A stretch of DNA of 64,000 nt from CALFML01 sp044222245. GTDB taxonomy: Bacteria; Myxococcota_A; Polyangia; Palsa-1104; JAEUJZ01. A program made the translations under genes and the position numbers. The notes below the pieces were generated by a model. That model ran no database searches. It had not been told where the DNA came from and was given only the letters and a program-made list of their open reading frames with translations. Position 1 is the stretch's first letter; each line of letters starts with the position of its first letter. The stretch spans positions 1 to 64,000 of the forward strand of contig JBGANQ010000047.1 of the NCBI GenBank assembly GCA_044222245.1, read 5' to 3'. Shown in pieces: positions 20,973-30,100 of the stretch.

Positions 20973-21191
20973 AGTCGTTGCTCTATCCTAGCATAGGTGT
21001 TGTGCGGTCTCGTTTCTGCCGAGCCCGCTTGTGGTCAGCGGCGGGTCGGGCGTGAACCAGTGGCGCGGCCAGGATCCGGGCGGCCGTTCGTAGTTCGGAC
21101 GGACGCGGCGGCGAAAAACTCACGGCTGCCGCAGGCCGCGACGGAGCAGGCGCGGGCCGCGGCTGGCACGCGGGCTGCTTTGACCCCGAGC

Positions 21192-21869
21192 ATGACCAAG
21201 CCGCGTCAGGTCGCCAGTCCGCTCGGGGCGACGAGCTACTCTCTTGGGTCTCCCAAGTCTCCCAGCTCTCTGGGGCCTCTGGGGCTGTCTGAGGTCCATC
21301 CGATTATTGTCGAGCTGTTCGCCCGCCTGGATCAGCTGATCGGGCTGCTGGCCGACGATGCCACGCTGCGCAGCGGCCTGTTGCGCGAGCGGGCCCGCCT
21401 GCACCACCACATCGAGTCCGCCGACCTGCTCCCCAGGACCAGCGGCCTGGCCGGCGTCCCCCCGTTGCAATCCCCGTGGCGGCCCCCGTGGCGATTGCCG
21501 TCCGGACCCCCGCTAGCTCGGGCGCCAAGGGAGCGGCTTCTGCGCACCCCATGCCGGCGGCTGCGGCTGGCCTGCTATCTGGCCCTGGCGGCGGGGTTTG
21601 TCGACGCGCGGCGGTTTGACTCGCTCATGCTGCTGGGAGCGCGCGCGGCGCGGCGCCGGCGCCGCCCGGTCAGCCATCGGGCGGCTCAGCCGGCTTCTAC
21701 TTCCTCCGCTTCGGGCTCTGGCGTCGCTCGCTGGTCGTCCGGTCCCAGGTCGGGGGACTTGTCGATCGGCGCGGCGGCCGGCACAGCGGTCGGCGCGGCG
21801 CCCGGCACACCCGGGCCGCCCTCGCGCAGGCAGCGCACCATCTCTTCAACGAGGTCGGTCTGGGCCTGA
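21192..21869 (+). CDS. Hypothetical protein, overlaps dacB antisense
   Basis: This 225-residue frame occupies the otherwise empty stretch 20973-21685. From HPIIVELFARLDQLIGLL to about residue 85 the third codon positions are almost all G or C and the peptide is helical, which supports real coding. Later parts are Pro/Arg-rich and less convincing. The last ~180 bp run antisense to the dacB tail. ATG 21192 is chosen because the upstream codons lack the bias. The true 3' end could be earlier if there is a frameshift. No family recognised. Confidence 0.42.
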   Translation: MTKPRQVASPLGATSYSLGSPKSPSSLGPLGLSEVHPIIVELFARLDQLIGLLADDATLRSGLLRERARLHHHIESADLLPRTSGLAGVPPLQSPWRPPWRLPSGPPLARAPRERLLRTPCRRLRLACYLALAAGFVDARRFDSLMLLGARAARRRRRPVSHRAAQPASTSSASGSGVARWSSGPRSGDLSIGAAAGTAVGAAPGTPGPPSRRQRTISSTRSVWA

Positions 21870-23491
21870 CGGATGGCGGGCAGCCGGCGCGGCCGGAAGC
21901 CTTCGACAAAGATGGTGAAGATGAGCACGCCCGGCTGCGCCCCTACATAGCCCGAGAGCACCGACACCCCGTTGAGGGTCCCCGTCTTGCCGCGCACCAG
22001 GCCACTCAGCGCGCCGCGGAAGCGCGAGTGGATGGTGCCATCGATCCCCCCCACCGCGAGGGTCTGCATGAACACCGGCCCGAGGTCGAGACTATGATAG
22101 AGCTTGTACAGGAGCTGCCCCAGATCCTCGGGGCGGATGCGGTTTTCGTAGGTCAGCCCCGAGCCGTTGACCAGGTGGACGCGCGACGGCGACAGGCCGA
22201 GCGGCTGCAGCCACTCATCGACGGCGCGGGCGCCCTTCTCCAGCGTCCCCGGCAGCCCGAAGCGCTCAGCACCCAGCGTCTTCCATACCGCGTCGGCCAC
22301 GTAGTTGTTGCTGTCCTTGTTGACCACCCGACAGATGTCGGCCAGCGGCTCGGACAGGTGGGTGGCGACCACGCGCAGCGGTCCGGCGGGCGGCGGCCCC
22401 ACCCGCACCGTGCCGCCCACAGTGATGCCGGCGTCGGTCAGCGCCTGCCGCAGGATCGCCGCCGCCCAGGTGGTGGCGAAGCCGAACCGCTGCCGCACCG
22501 CCACCCGGCCGCGCCCGACGCCGATGCGGCCGCGCACCGTCACTGCAAGCCGATCCCCGCGCAGGGCGTGATCGACCAGGATGCGGCCCTTCTTGCCGCG
22601 CACCGTGCGCACCAGGTTGTGGACGACGAAGAACGGCGAGCGCGAGTCGACCCAGGCGCTGGCCAGCTGTCCGGCGCGACCCGGCTCGACGCGCACCGTG
22701 TAGGCGTCGCGATTGAGGATGAGCGCCCCGGCCCCGTAGGTCGCCGGCGTCGCCTCTTTCTGCAGCGCCTGCAGGTCGCGGAACTGGCCGTCCAAAAGGA
22801 CATCACCCTGGATGCGGCGCACCCCGCGGCGGGCCAGCTCGTGGGCGAGCTGGGCGAGTCCGGTCGGCCCGAGCGACGGATCGCCGCTGCCCTGCAGGAA
22901 CAGGTCGCCGGCGATGACCTCTTTTTCGGCCAGCAGCAGCGGCACCGCGGCGGTGCTGGTCTCGACCGGCGGCTCGGGCCCGGGGTCGGCTCCGCGCTGG
23001 GTGAGCAGCGCCGTCTGGTAGCGAAAGTCCGGCCCGAGCGTCGACAGCGCCGCCGCGGTCGTGAAGATCTTGGTGTTCGACGCCGGGTTGAACGGCGTGC
23101 CGGCGTTGTGGCTTATCACCTCTTCGCCGGTGCCGGCGTCGCGCACGGTCAGGCCGACGCGCAGCTTGCTCAGCAGGCCGCTGTGGAGCAGGCCCTCCAG
23201 CTGCTTGCGCAGCCGTGCAAAGCGGGACAGCGGGGTCGGCTGAGCGATCGCCGCGCTCTGGGGGGCCGCGCTCTGGGGAGCCGCGCTCTGGGGCGCTGCG
23301 CTCTGGGGCGCTGCGCTCTGAGGCGCGGTGGGCTCGCTTGCCCGGGCCGTCCGAGCGACCGGCGCGCCGGCGAGGGCGACCGCCGCCAAGAGGCCGGGCA
23401 GCGCGCGCAGCCACCCGCGGGGGCGTCGCTCGCTCCCGGCACCCTGGGTCGGTATGCGCTGCTCAGCGATGACAATCATCGGACCGGCCAA
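21686..23491 (-). CDS. dacB: D-Ala-D-Ala carboxypeptidase/endopeptidase, PBP4 family
   Basis: Periplasmic penicillin-binding protein of the S13 peptidase family that trims peptidoglycan. It has 601 residues with an N-terminal export signal (LRALPGLLAAVALAGAPVARTARA) after a basic start; ATG 23479 is an alternative to 23491. Active-site motifs are SxxK (Ser138-Asn-Thr-Lys141 in PASNTKIFTT), SxN (KDSNNYVAD) and KTG (RGKTGTLNGVSVLSGYV). A PQSAA repeat (residues 57-81) forms the linker after the signal peptide, and a Pro/Glu-rich tail follows the catalytic domain. The terminal ~180 bp overlap a plus-strand frame. Confidence 0.93.
   Translation of the reverse strand: MAGPMIVIAEQRIPTQGAGSERRPRGWLRALPGLLAAVALAGAPVARTARASEPTAPQSAAPQSAAPQSAAPQSAAPQSAAIAQPTPLSRFARLRKQLEGLLHSGLLSKLRVGLTVRDAGTGEEVISHNAGTPFNPASNTKIFTTAAALSTLGPDFRYQTALLTQRGADPGPEPPVETSTAAVPLLLAEKEVIAGDLFLQGSGDPSLGPTGLAQLAHELARRGVRRIQGDVLLDGQFRDLQALQKEATPATYGAGALILNRDAYTVRVEPGRAGQLASAWVDSRSPFFVVHNLVRTVRGKKGRILVDHALRGDRLAVTVRGRIGVGRGRVAVRQRFGFATTWAAAILRQALTDAGITVGGTVRVGPPPAGPLRVVATHLSEPLADICRVVNKDSNNYVADAVWKTLGAERFGLPGTLEKGARAVDEWLQPLGLSPSRVHLVNGSGLTYENRIRPEDLGQLLYKLYHSLDLGPVFMQTLAVGGIDGTIHSRFRGALSGLVRGKTGTLNGVSVLSGYVGAQPGVLIFTIFVEGFRPRRLPAIRQAQTDLVEEMVRCLREGGPGVPGAAPTAVPAAAPIDKSPDLGPDDQRATPEPEAEEVEAG
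23253..23327 (-). repeat. 15-bp in-frame tandem repeat in dacB
   Basis: Five 15-bp units, the inner ones near-identical, encode PQSAA five times just after the signal peptide. The unit is a multiple of three, so copy changes keep the frame and only alter the periplasmic tether length. Confidence 0.88.
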
Positions 23492-23605
23492 TCAGTTCAA
23501 CACCGTCGCGATTTTAAGGGAAGCCGCAGCGGGCGCAAGATCGGGCGCCGACTCCGCGCTCGTGGGTCGCGGCTCGGGCCAGGGGCGGGCGACGGGAGAG
23601 CCGGA

Positions 23606-24118
23606 CTACGGCTGCAGGCTCTGGGCGAGGTTGAGCGAAGCGAACTTCTCGGTCTCGTTCGAGTAGTCGAGGAAGAGCAGGTAGACCGCCACATCGCGGC
23701 GGTCAAAGTCGGGATGGCCGAGCAGCATGGTGGCCGCCGCCAAGAGCTTCTCTTCGGGGACATCCTTCATGAAGTCGGCGTCGGTGAGGCCCTTCTGGTG
23801 CGGCACCTCGGCGGCGTCGAGGAAGGCGGCGAGCATGGCGCTCTTGGTCTGGCGCAGCCACTCGAAGAGCAGCAGCTTGCAGCCCGCCCCACGCGGCGAG
23901 CTCACGGTCTGCCACAGGCGGCGGGCCCAGTCTTCGTTGCGCTTGCGCAGGCTGTGGTGCATGGGCAGGCGCACCGCCGACAGCCCGACCTCGGACAGGG
24001 AGGCCTTCATGGCAGCGGCATTGAGCGATAGGAACATCTCCTTGAACTTGGTCTCACCCAAGCGCTGGCAGATCTCGTGGGGTGCAATGTTCACGGGGGA
24101 CTCCTCTTTCACTTTCAT
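23606..24118 (-). CDS. Conserved-looking hypothetical cytoplasmic protein
   Basis: A 170-residue protein, mostly alpha-helical, without signal peptide or membrane segment. It begins MKVKEESPVNIAPHEICQRL and contains RLPMHHSLRKRNEDWARRLW and GAGCKLLLFEWLRQTKSAML. ATG 24118 is preferred because codon bias begins there; a much longer frame upstream is low-complexity and antisense to nothing conserved. No family recognised. About 225 bp of GC-rich sequence without a convincing gene separate it from the upstream FGE-like gene. Confidence 0.6.
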   Translation of the reverse strand: MKVKEESPVNIAPHEICQRLGETKFKEMFLSLNAAAMKASLSEVGLSAVRLPMHHSLRKRNEDWARRLWQTVSSPRGAGCKLLLFEWLRQTKSAMLAAFLDAAEVPHQKGLTDADFMKDVPEEKLLAAATMLLGHPDFDRRDVAVYLLFLDYSNETEKFASLNLAQSLQP

Positions 24119-24344
24119 GTCGGCGGGGCCTGGCTTGGAGGCGTCCAGGCAGCCGCGGACCGGGGCGCGGCCGCAGGGCCTGGGACCGTCGAGGGGCAGG
24201 GTCCGGCGCGGGGGCTGTCCGGGGCGGCTGACTGAGCCTTGCTCCTGCGCTTTATCGCTGGTCTTTTCCGGCGCGTCAAGGTGCACCGCGAATTCCCGGT
24301 TGGCGGACCGCGCACTCCGGCTGGCAGGTCGCCTGGCAGGTCGC

Positions 24345-25253
24345 CTAGGGGGACCACTTGCGGGCGGGCTGCGGCCGATCCTGAGCGCAACGGAAGCCGA
24401 TGTCGGCGTCCTTATAGCTTGCGGGCAAGGCCAGGCGATCGGCGCTGCGCGGCAGCCCGAAGATCGAGCAGCAGCCGCCCCCGTGCAGGACCCGCCGCTC
24501 TTGCGCCGGACCGGCGACCTTGCCGCGGCTCGGCCCAGGACTCGCGGCGGGGGACGGCGGCCGGCGCAGCGGGTGCAGGTAGGCGTCGGCAGCGTAGACA
24601 TCGGCGACCCACTCCCAGACGTTGCCCGCCATGTCGAGCGCCCCGTAGGGCGAGGCGCCGCTTGGGAAGCTGGCGACCGGCAGCAGCGTCCCCGGGGCGC
24701 CTTCCTCGGCGCAGCGCCCGTCGCCGGCGAAGTTGCCGAAGTTGCCGCGGGAGCAGGCGAACTCCTCGCCCCAGGGGTAGCGCCGGCCGCTGGGACCGCG
24801 CGCCGCTTTTTCCCACTCGGCCTCGGTGGGCAGGCGCTTGCCGACAAAGGCGCAGTAGGCGGCGGCGTCGTGCCAGCTCACCTGGGCCACCGGCAGCTCG
24901 CGCGGCAGCCGACCAGCCGCCTCGGCCGTCTGTCCGGGGGCCAGAGCCGGCGAGCAGCTCCCCTGGGCGACGCACTCGCCGTAGGCCCCGCGCGTCACTT
25001 CGGTGCGGTCGATCGCGAAGGCCGGCAGCTCCAGCCGCTGCTGCGGTCGCTCGTCAGCTTCTCCGGCGTTGTCGCCGCGCACAAAGGGGCCGGCCGGGAC
25101 CAGGACCATCGACTCCGCCCCGGCGGCGGCACCGCCTGGCAGTGGCGCCGCCGGTCGGCCCGCGGCGCCGGAAGGCTGGGGGTCGGCGCGCGCGCCGTCG
25201 TAACCCGCCGCCATGAGCATCGCACCCCAGCAGACCGAATGAAGGACCGACAT
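24345..25253 (-). CDS. Exported formylglycine-generating-enzyme-fold (SUMF1/FGE-sulfatase) protein, probably non-catalytic
   Basis: A 302-residue protein with a signal peptide (SVLHSVCWGAMLMAAGYDGARA). The SUMF1-type domain starts at MVLVPAGPFVRGDNAGEADE and has the usual AFAIDRTEVTRGAYGECV, PVAQVSWHDAAAYCAFVGKRLPTEAEWEKAARG, PYGALDMAGNVWEWVAD and terminal IGFRCA segments. The catalytic region reads LHGGGCCSIFGLPRSADR; the second active-site cysteine of true sulfatase-modifying enzymes is not at its usual position. It is more likely a structural or ligand-binding member, common in myxobacteria. Confidence 0.85.
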   Translation of the reverse strand: MSVLHSVCWGAMLMAAGYDGARADPQPSGAAGRPAAPLPGGAAAGAESMVLVPAGPFVRGDNAGEADERPQQRLELPAFAIDRTEVTRGAYGECVAQGSCSPALAPGQTAEAAGRLPRELPVAQVSWHDAAAYCAFVGKRLPTEAEWEKAARGPSGRRYPWGEEFACSRGNFGNFAGDGRCAEEGAPGTLLPVASFPSGASPYGALDMAGNVWEWVADVYAADAYLHPLRRPPSPAASPGPSRGKVAGPAQERRVLHGGGCCSIFGLPRSADRLALPASYKDADIGFRCAQDRPQPARKWSP

Positions 25254-25369
25254 GTACAGCTGCTCCTAGCGCAGCTTAAGCCAATGGGGAAGCAGATTGC
25301 GCGGCATCCGGTCACTCGCGCTGGCGCGGGCGGTCCGCTTGGCTCTGCGGCGGCAGCGAAGGTGGGGCC

Positions 25370-26365
25370 ATGACGCTCGCGGTGTCTTCACCCGGCGGGC
25401 CCGAAGCTGCCGAAGCGCCTGCGGCTCCCAAGGTGCCCGCAGCTGCCGAGGTGCCCGCAGCTGCCGAGGTGCCCGCAGCTGCCGAGGTGCCCGCAGCTGC
25501 CGAGGTGCCCGCAGCTGCCGAGGTGCCCGCAGCTCCCGCCGAGGTGCCCGGGGCTCCTGTAGCGCCCGGGGTTCCTTTAGCGCCCGCAATTGCCGCAGCG
25601 CCCAGCTCGCTTGCGTGCGAGCCGGGCAGCGATACCGACTTCGAGCTGCGGCCGCTGCACCAGCGACCGCGCGAGCGGCTGCTGTTTCTTGGCGCGGAGC
25701 AGCTAAACGACGATGAGCTTGTGGCGCTCGTCCTCGGCTCGGGAGCGGCGCTGCCGCTGGCCCGGCTGCTCCTGGACGCCGCCGGCGGACCCACCGGCCT
25801 GCGGCGGACCGGCGCTCATGCGCTGTGCGAGCTGCCGGGACTGGGACCGGCGCGCGTCTGTCAGATCAAGGCGGCGCTGGAGATCGGCCGGCGCTCGCTG
25901 CTGCCCGAGCCGCTGAGCGGCCTGCGGGTGCGCCGCGCCGCCGATATCGCCGAGATGCTGCGCATCGAGCTCGCCCCCGGTGAGCAGGAGGCTATCCACG
26001 TCTTCGGGCTCGACGCCCGTCACCGCATCCGCTGCCGTCACATCGCTGCCATCGGCCAGGTCGACCGGGTGCAGGTGAGCCTGGCCGACATCTACCGGCC
26101 GCTCGTGCGCGAGGGCATGGCCGCCGCCCTGGTCTCGCACAACCACCCAAGCGGCGAGCCGACGCCGAGCGAGCAGGATCGCGAGCTCACCTATCGAATG
26201 GCCCAGGTCGGCCACCTGCTCGGCATCGTGCTGCTCGATCATGTGGTGGTCGCGCGCGGCGGCCACTACAGCTTCGCCGAGCACGGCCACCTTGAATCGC
26301 CGCTGACCCTGCCCGCCCCGCGGCCGGAGCCGGGCCGCAGCTCGCGCCCGCCGCCCTCGCCATGA
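25370..26365 (+). CDS. radC: RadC-family JAMM-domain protein
   Basis: A 331-residue member of the RadC family. After an Ala/Pro-rich N-terminal extension (residues 1-75) comes a helix-hairpin-helix region (LCELPGLGPARVCQIKAALEIG), then the JAMM metalloprotease-like motif SHNHPSGEPTPSEQD with both histidines and the aspartate. The extension is built by an 18-bp repeat encoding VPAAAE. The biological role of RadC remains uncertain; a repair role was claimed and later disputed. The long repetitive N-terminus is unusual for the family; an internal start after it cannot be excluded. Confidence 0.9.
   Translation: MTLAVSSPGGPEAAEAPAAPKVPAAAEVPAAAEVPAAAEVPAAAEVPAAAEVPAAPAEVPGAPVAPGVPLAPAIAAAPSSLACEPGSDTDFELRPLHQRPRERLLFLGAEQLNDDELVALVLGSGAALPLARLLLDAAGGPTGLRRTGAHALCELPGLGPARVCQIKAALEIGRRSLLPEPLSGLRVRRAADIAEMLRIELAPGEQEAIHVFGLDARHRIRCRHIAAIGQVDRVQVSLADIYRPLVREGMAAALVSHNHPSGEPTPSEQDRELTYRMAQVGHLLGIVLLDHVVVARGGHYSFAEHGHLESPLTLPAPRPEPGRSSRPPPSP
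25433..25534 (+). repeat. 18-bp in-frame tandem repeat in radC
   Basis: Five perfect 18-bp units (GTGCCCGCAGCTGCCGAG) run from 25433 to 25522, followed by a partial 12-bp unit. They encode VPAAAE repeats in the N-terminal extension. Perfect identity between units implies recent expansion. Confidence 0.95.
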
Positions 26366-26452
26366 GGCAGAGATCTCCCCGCAGCGGCTGCTTCCCGTCC
26401 GCCGCGCTGCAGATAAAGCGAGGGGGGCTTGAAAACCGCGCGTCACTTTGAC

Positions 26453-27133
26453 ATGGTGCACCCCGTGAGTCCCTTGGTTATTGGTGTTGCTGGCGGTACC
26501 GGTTCTGGCAAGTCAACCGTCGCTGCCAAGATCGTTGAGGGCTTACCGCGGGGGACCGTGGCGATCCTCGACCATGACAGCTACTACCGAGATCGCTCGG
26601 ACCTTACCCAGGCGATGCGGGAGGCGCTCAACTACGATCATCCAGACTCGCTGGAGACCGACCTCCTCATCCAGCACCTGCGGTCGCTGCGCGAAGGGGA
26701 CGCGGTGGACATGCCGGTCTATGACTTCAAGACGCACTCGCGGCTGCAGGTGCGGCGGCGGGTCGAGCCGGCGCCGTTCATCGTCGTCGAGGGCATCCTC
26801 CTTTTTGTCGAGGCGGAGCTGCGCGGCCTGCTCGACATCAAGCTGTTCGTCGACACCGATGCTGACATCCGGGTGCTGCGGCGGCTTCGCCGCGATCTCG
26901 AGCAGCGCGGCCGGACCTTCCAGGCCACGCGTGAGCAGTACTATAAGACGGTGCGGCCGATGCACCTGCAGTTCGTCGAGCCCTCCAAGCGCTGGGCCGA
27001 TCTCATCATCCCCGAAGGCGGCGAGAACCACGTCGCCATCGATCTGGTGATCGGCCGCCTCCGCCACTACCTGAGCAACCACCTGCGCTATGAGCCGGCG
27101 CAGCGCTCGGGCGACAAGCTCGCGCATGCCTAG
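26453..27133 (+). CDS. udk: Uridine kinase
   Basis: Pyrimidine-salvage kinase phosphorylating uridine and cytidine with NTP. From ATG 26453 it has 226 residues. Motifs: P-loop GVAGGTGSGKST, the LDHDSYYRD base-binding segment, NYDHPDSLETDLL, YDFKTHSR and the lid RRLRRDLEQRGR, all as in Udk. An in-frame TTG at 26429 has an AGGGGGG overlapping it too closely to serve as its ribosome site, so the ATG is preferred. Confidence 0.93.
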   Translation: MVHPVSPLVIGVAGGTGSGKSTVAAKIVEGLPRGTVAILDHDSYYRDRSDLTQAMREALNYDHPDSLETDLLIQHLRSLREGDAVDMPVYDFKTHSRLQVRRRVEPAPFIVVEGILLFVEAELRGLLDIKLFVDTDADIRVLRRLRRDLEQRGRTFQATREQYYKTVRPMHLQFVEPSKRWADLIIPEGGENHVAIDLVIGRLRHYLSNHLRYEPAQRSGDKLAHA

Positions 27134-27166
27134 CTGGCCCGCGGGCCGTGGTAAAACCTGGGCGCT

Positions 27167-30100
27167 TTGACTCCCTCGGATTTCCCTGCGACGCCGCGCC
27201 CGGTCGGGGAGCAGCGCTTTAGCCTGGGTGGCCCAGGCCACAATCGCCTGTCGCTGACCGCGCCGCTGCACTTTGGCGTCGCTGAGCTGACCCAGCTGGA
27301 GCTCGACCTGACCGGCCGCGCCGGCGAGCCGGCGAGCCGGCGGCGCGGCCGGGTCCAGCGGGCGGAGCTGGTGATTGACGAGGCGCGGCTCAACCGCGAG
27401 CTGGCTGAGCACCTGGGGTCGCTGCTGCCGCTGCTGCCACCGCTCGGGCCGGTGGTGGAGCGGGTGCAGGTGCGGCTCTTGCAGGATGAGAGCGGCCCGC
27501 TGCTGCACGTGTTGGGACGGCTGCGCGACGAGGGAACTGCCCTGTGGTGCTCGCTGCGGGCGCGGCTGCGCGGCTGCAAGCCGGACCCCGGCCCTCTGCG
27601 CAGCACCGACTCGCTGGCGCTCGGCCTGGTCGAGGAAGAGCTGCGCGTCTTCGGCCTCACCTCGACGCCCGCCCCGCTGCTTGGGCTGCTGCTGCGCTGG
27701 GTGGTGGCCCTCGGGCTTTGCGCCCACCGGCGGCCGGCGCCGCCCCTGACGCCCCCGATGGGGGCCGCGGAGGCGCCGGTCGGCCTGCGGCCGATCTGGG
27801 AAAACAGCTTGTGGGTGGTCGGAGTCGAGCTGCTGCATGACGCGCTGATGGCGACGCTGCCGCGCGCCGGCTACCGCGCCGCCGACCCGAGCACCGCCAG
27901 CCTGTGCACGCTGCGGGTGGAGCACGGGCGGCTCTACCTCGGCTACCGCTCGATCGGTCGCCGCGACGTCTTTGGCGATGAGTCGCCTGAGGAGTGGTCG
28001 GCCCCGCCGGCGGCGCCCATCGGCTTTGCCGTCCCCGAGGTGCTGGCCCTGGGCGATCGCCTGCTGCAGACCGGCGACTGCGCGGCGGCGCTGGCGATCT
28101 ATACCCTGGCCGGGTCGGCGGCCGGGGTGGCGGAGATGATGCAAGCCCGGCGGCTGCAGGTGCTGCTGACGGCGCCCTCGCGGCAGGAGGAGGCGGAGCT
28201 GCAGCTCGGCGAAGTCGTCCGGCGGTCACCGCAGGATGGCGCGGCGCGGCTGGCGCTGGCGCTGCTCGCCGGTGCCCGCGGCGAGCTGGCCACGGCGGCG
28301 CGCCTGCTCGGCGAGCTCGGCGAGGCGGGCGCTGGAGCACCGGACAGCTCGCCGGAGGAGCGCGCCCTGGCCCTGCTCACCGCTGCCCGCTGCCTCACCG
28401 CGCTCGAGCTGCGAGCCGCTGCCGCTGCCGCCCAGGCTGCGGTGACGCTGCTCACCGCGGCCCCCGCGCGTGACGAGGCAGTGGCTCAGGAGGCGGCGGA
28501 GCTCGCGGCCGAGCTGGTGCAGACGCTCGCCCGCTCGCAGCCGCTGCCTGCCGCCGGACCCGCCGAGCCGGCCGAAGGCGACGCCATCGTCGAGGAGCCG
28601 GAGCTGATCCTGCAGCGGGCCGAGTCCGAGACGCTCCCGGCGGCGGTGGCGCGCATCGATCGCGCCCTGCGCACGCTCGGCGGGCCCGCGCGGCTGCGGC
28701 TGTGCCTGGGCGGGGCACGGCTGTGCCAGCAGCGCGGCGAGATCGCCCGCGCGCGCCTGTACCTGGAGCAAGCGGGCGAGCACCCCGAGGCGCTGCACCT
28801 GCGGGTCCAGCTCGATCTGCCCGAGCTGACGGTGGCCGAGCCCGGCGAGCCGGCCGATCTGCTGCCGGTCCTGCAGCGGCTGGCGCGGCGCGGCCTGGCG
28901 ACTCGGGACGAGCTCGTCGCCCTGGCGCAGCTGCACTCCTCGCGCGGGCAGCACCGCGACGCCTTCGCGGCGCAGCGGGCGGCGGGCGGCGATCCGGAAG
29001 AGCTGCTGGGGGCGCTCGAAGCGGCCGGGCAGCCGCGCGCCCTGGTCGATGCGCTGCTCGTCCACGCGCGGCTCGTGCCCGAGCGCGCGGCCGAGCTTTA
29101 CCGCCGGGCGGCTCGGGTGGCGCAGCAGCAGCTGGCCGACCCGGCGCGCGCGGCCTCGCTGTGGCAGACGGCGGCGGCGGCGCTGGTCGACAGTCCGGCC
29201 GAGGCCGCGGTGCTGTGGGCACACGCCGGCCACCTCTGGCAGGCCTACGGCAGCTACGACCGCTCCGAGGCGGCGCTGCGCAGCGCCCTGGAGCTTGGCG
29301 GCGAGCAGACCCCGCTCGTGCTCCTGGCGCTCGGGCACCATGCTTATGCGCAGGCGGATCTGGAGGGCGCCGCCGACGCCTACCGGCGGGCGCTGGCCGC
29401 CGACCAGGTCCCGCCGGCCGAGCGGCCGCAGGTGTTCCTGCGGCTGGCCGAGATCGAGCACGAGCACGGCGATGCCGCTGCCGAGGAGCGCGAGCTCGCC
29501 GCGGCGGTGGAAGCGGGCGGCGGGGCGCTGGCCTGGCCGGCGCTGGCGGCCCTGTTCCGCGCCCAGGGCGACGGGCCGCGCCTGGGGGCGGCGCTGCTCG
29601 GCTGGGCCGACTACGAGACCGGCGAGATGCGCCGCGCCCTGCTGACCCAGGCCGCCGCCCTGTGCGGACCCAGCCTGCTCGGGCGCGCCGACCAGGAGCT
29701 GACCCGGCTCGACGCCGATGATGAGGCGGTGCGCGACCGCATCCAGACCCGCCTGCGCCAGGCCGGCTCGCCGGCAGCGCTGCTGCGGGCGCTGCTGCGC
29801 GATCTCGACAAGAGCCGCGGGCTGCGCCGCCTGACCGTGGCGCGCGAGCTGCGCGAGCTGGCCGGGCGCCTGGGCGATGACGTGGCGGCAGCGCGCGCCC
29901 ACATTGCAATTATTGAAGGCCTGCAGCCCGGCGAGCCTGGTCCCCCGGCTGCGGGCGAGGCCGGCGCGAGCGACTCGCTGCCCACAAGCGGCGAGGATGC
30001 CCTGGCCGCCCTGACCTTCCTCACCGCCGAGCGGCGCGGCAGCGGCGCCCTGCCCGAGGCGCTGGGCGAGCAGCTGCGCGACCTGCTGCTGCAAAGAGGC

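Noticed and set aside
22028..24031. A 667-residue plus-strand frame across dacB and its upstream gap
   Set aside because: It runs antisense to the PBP4 active-site motifs and spans an intergenic region; no recognisable domain.
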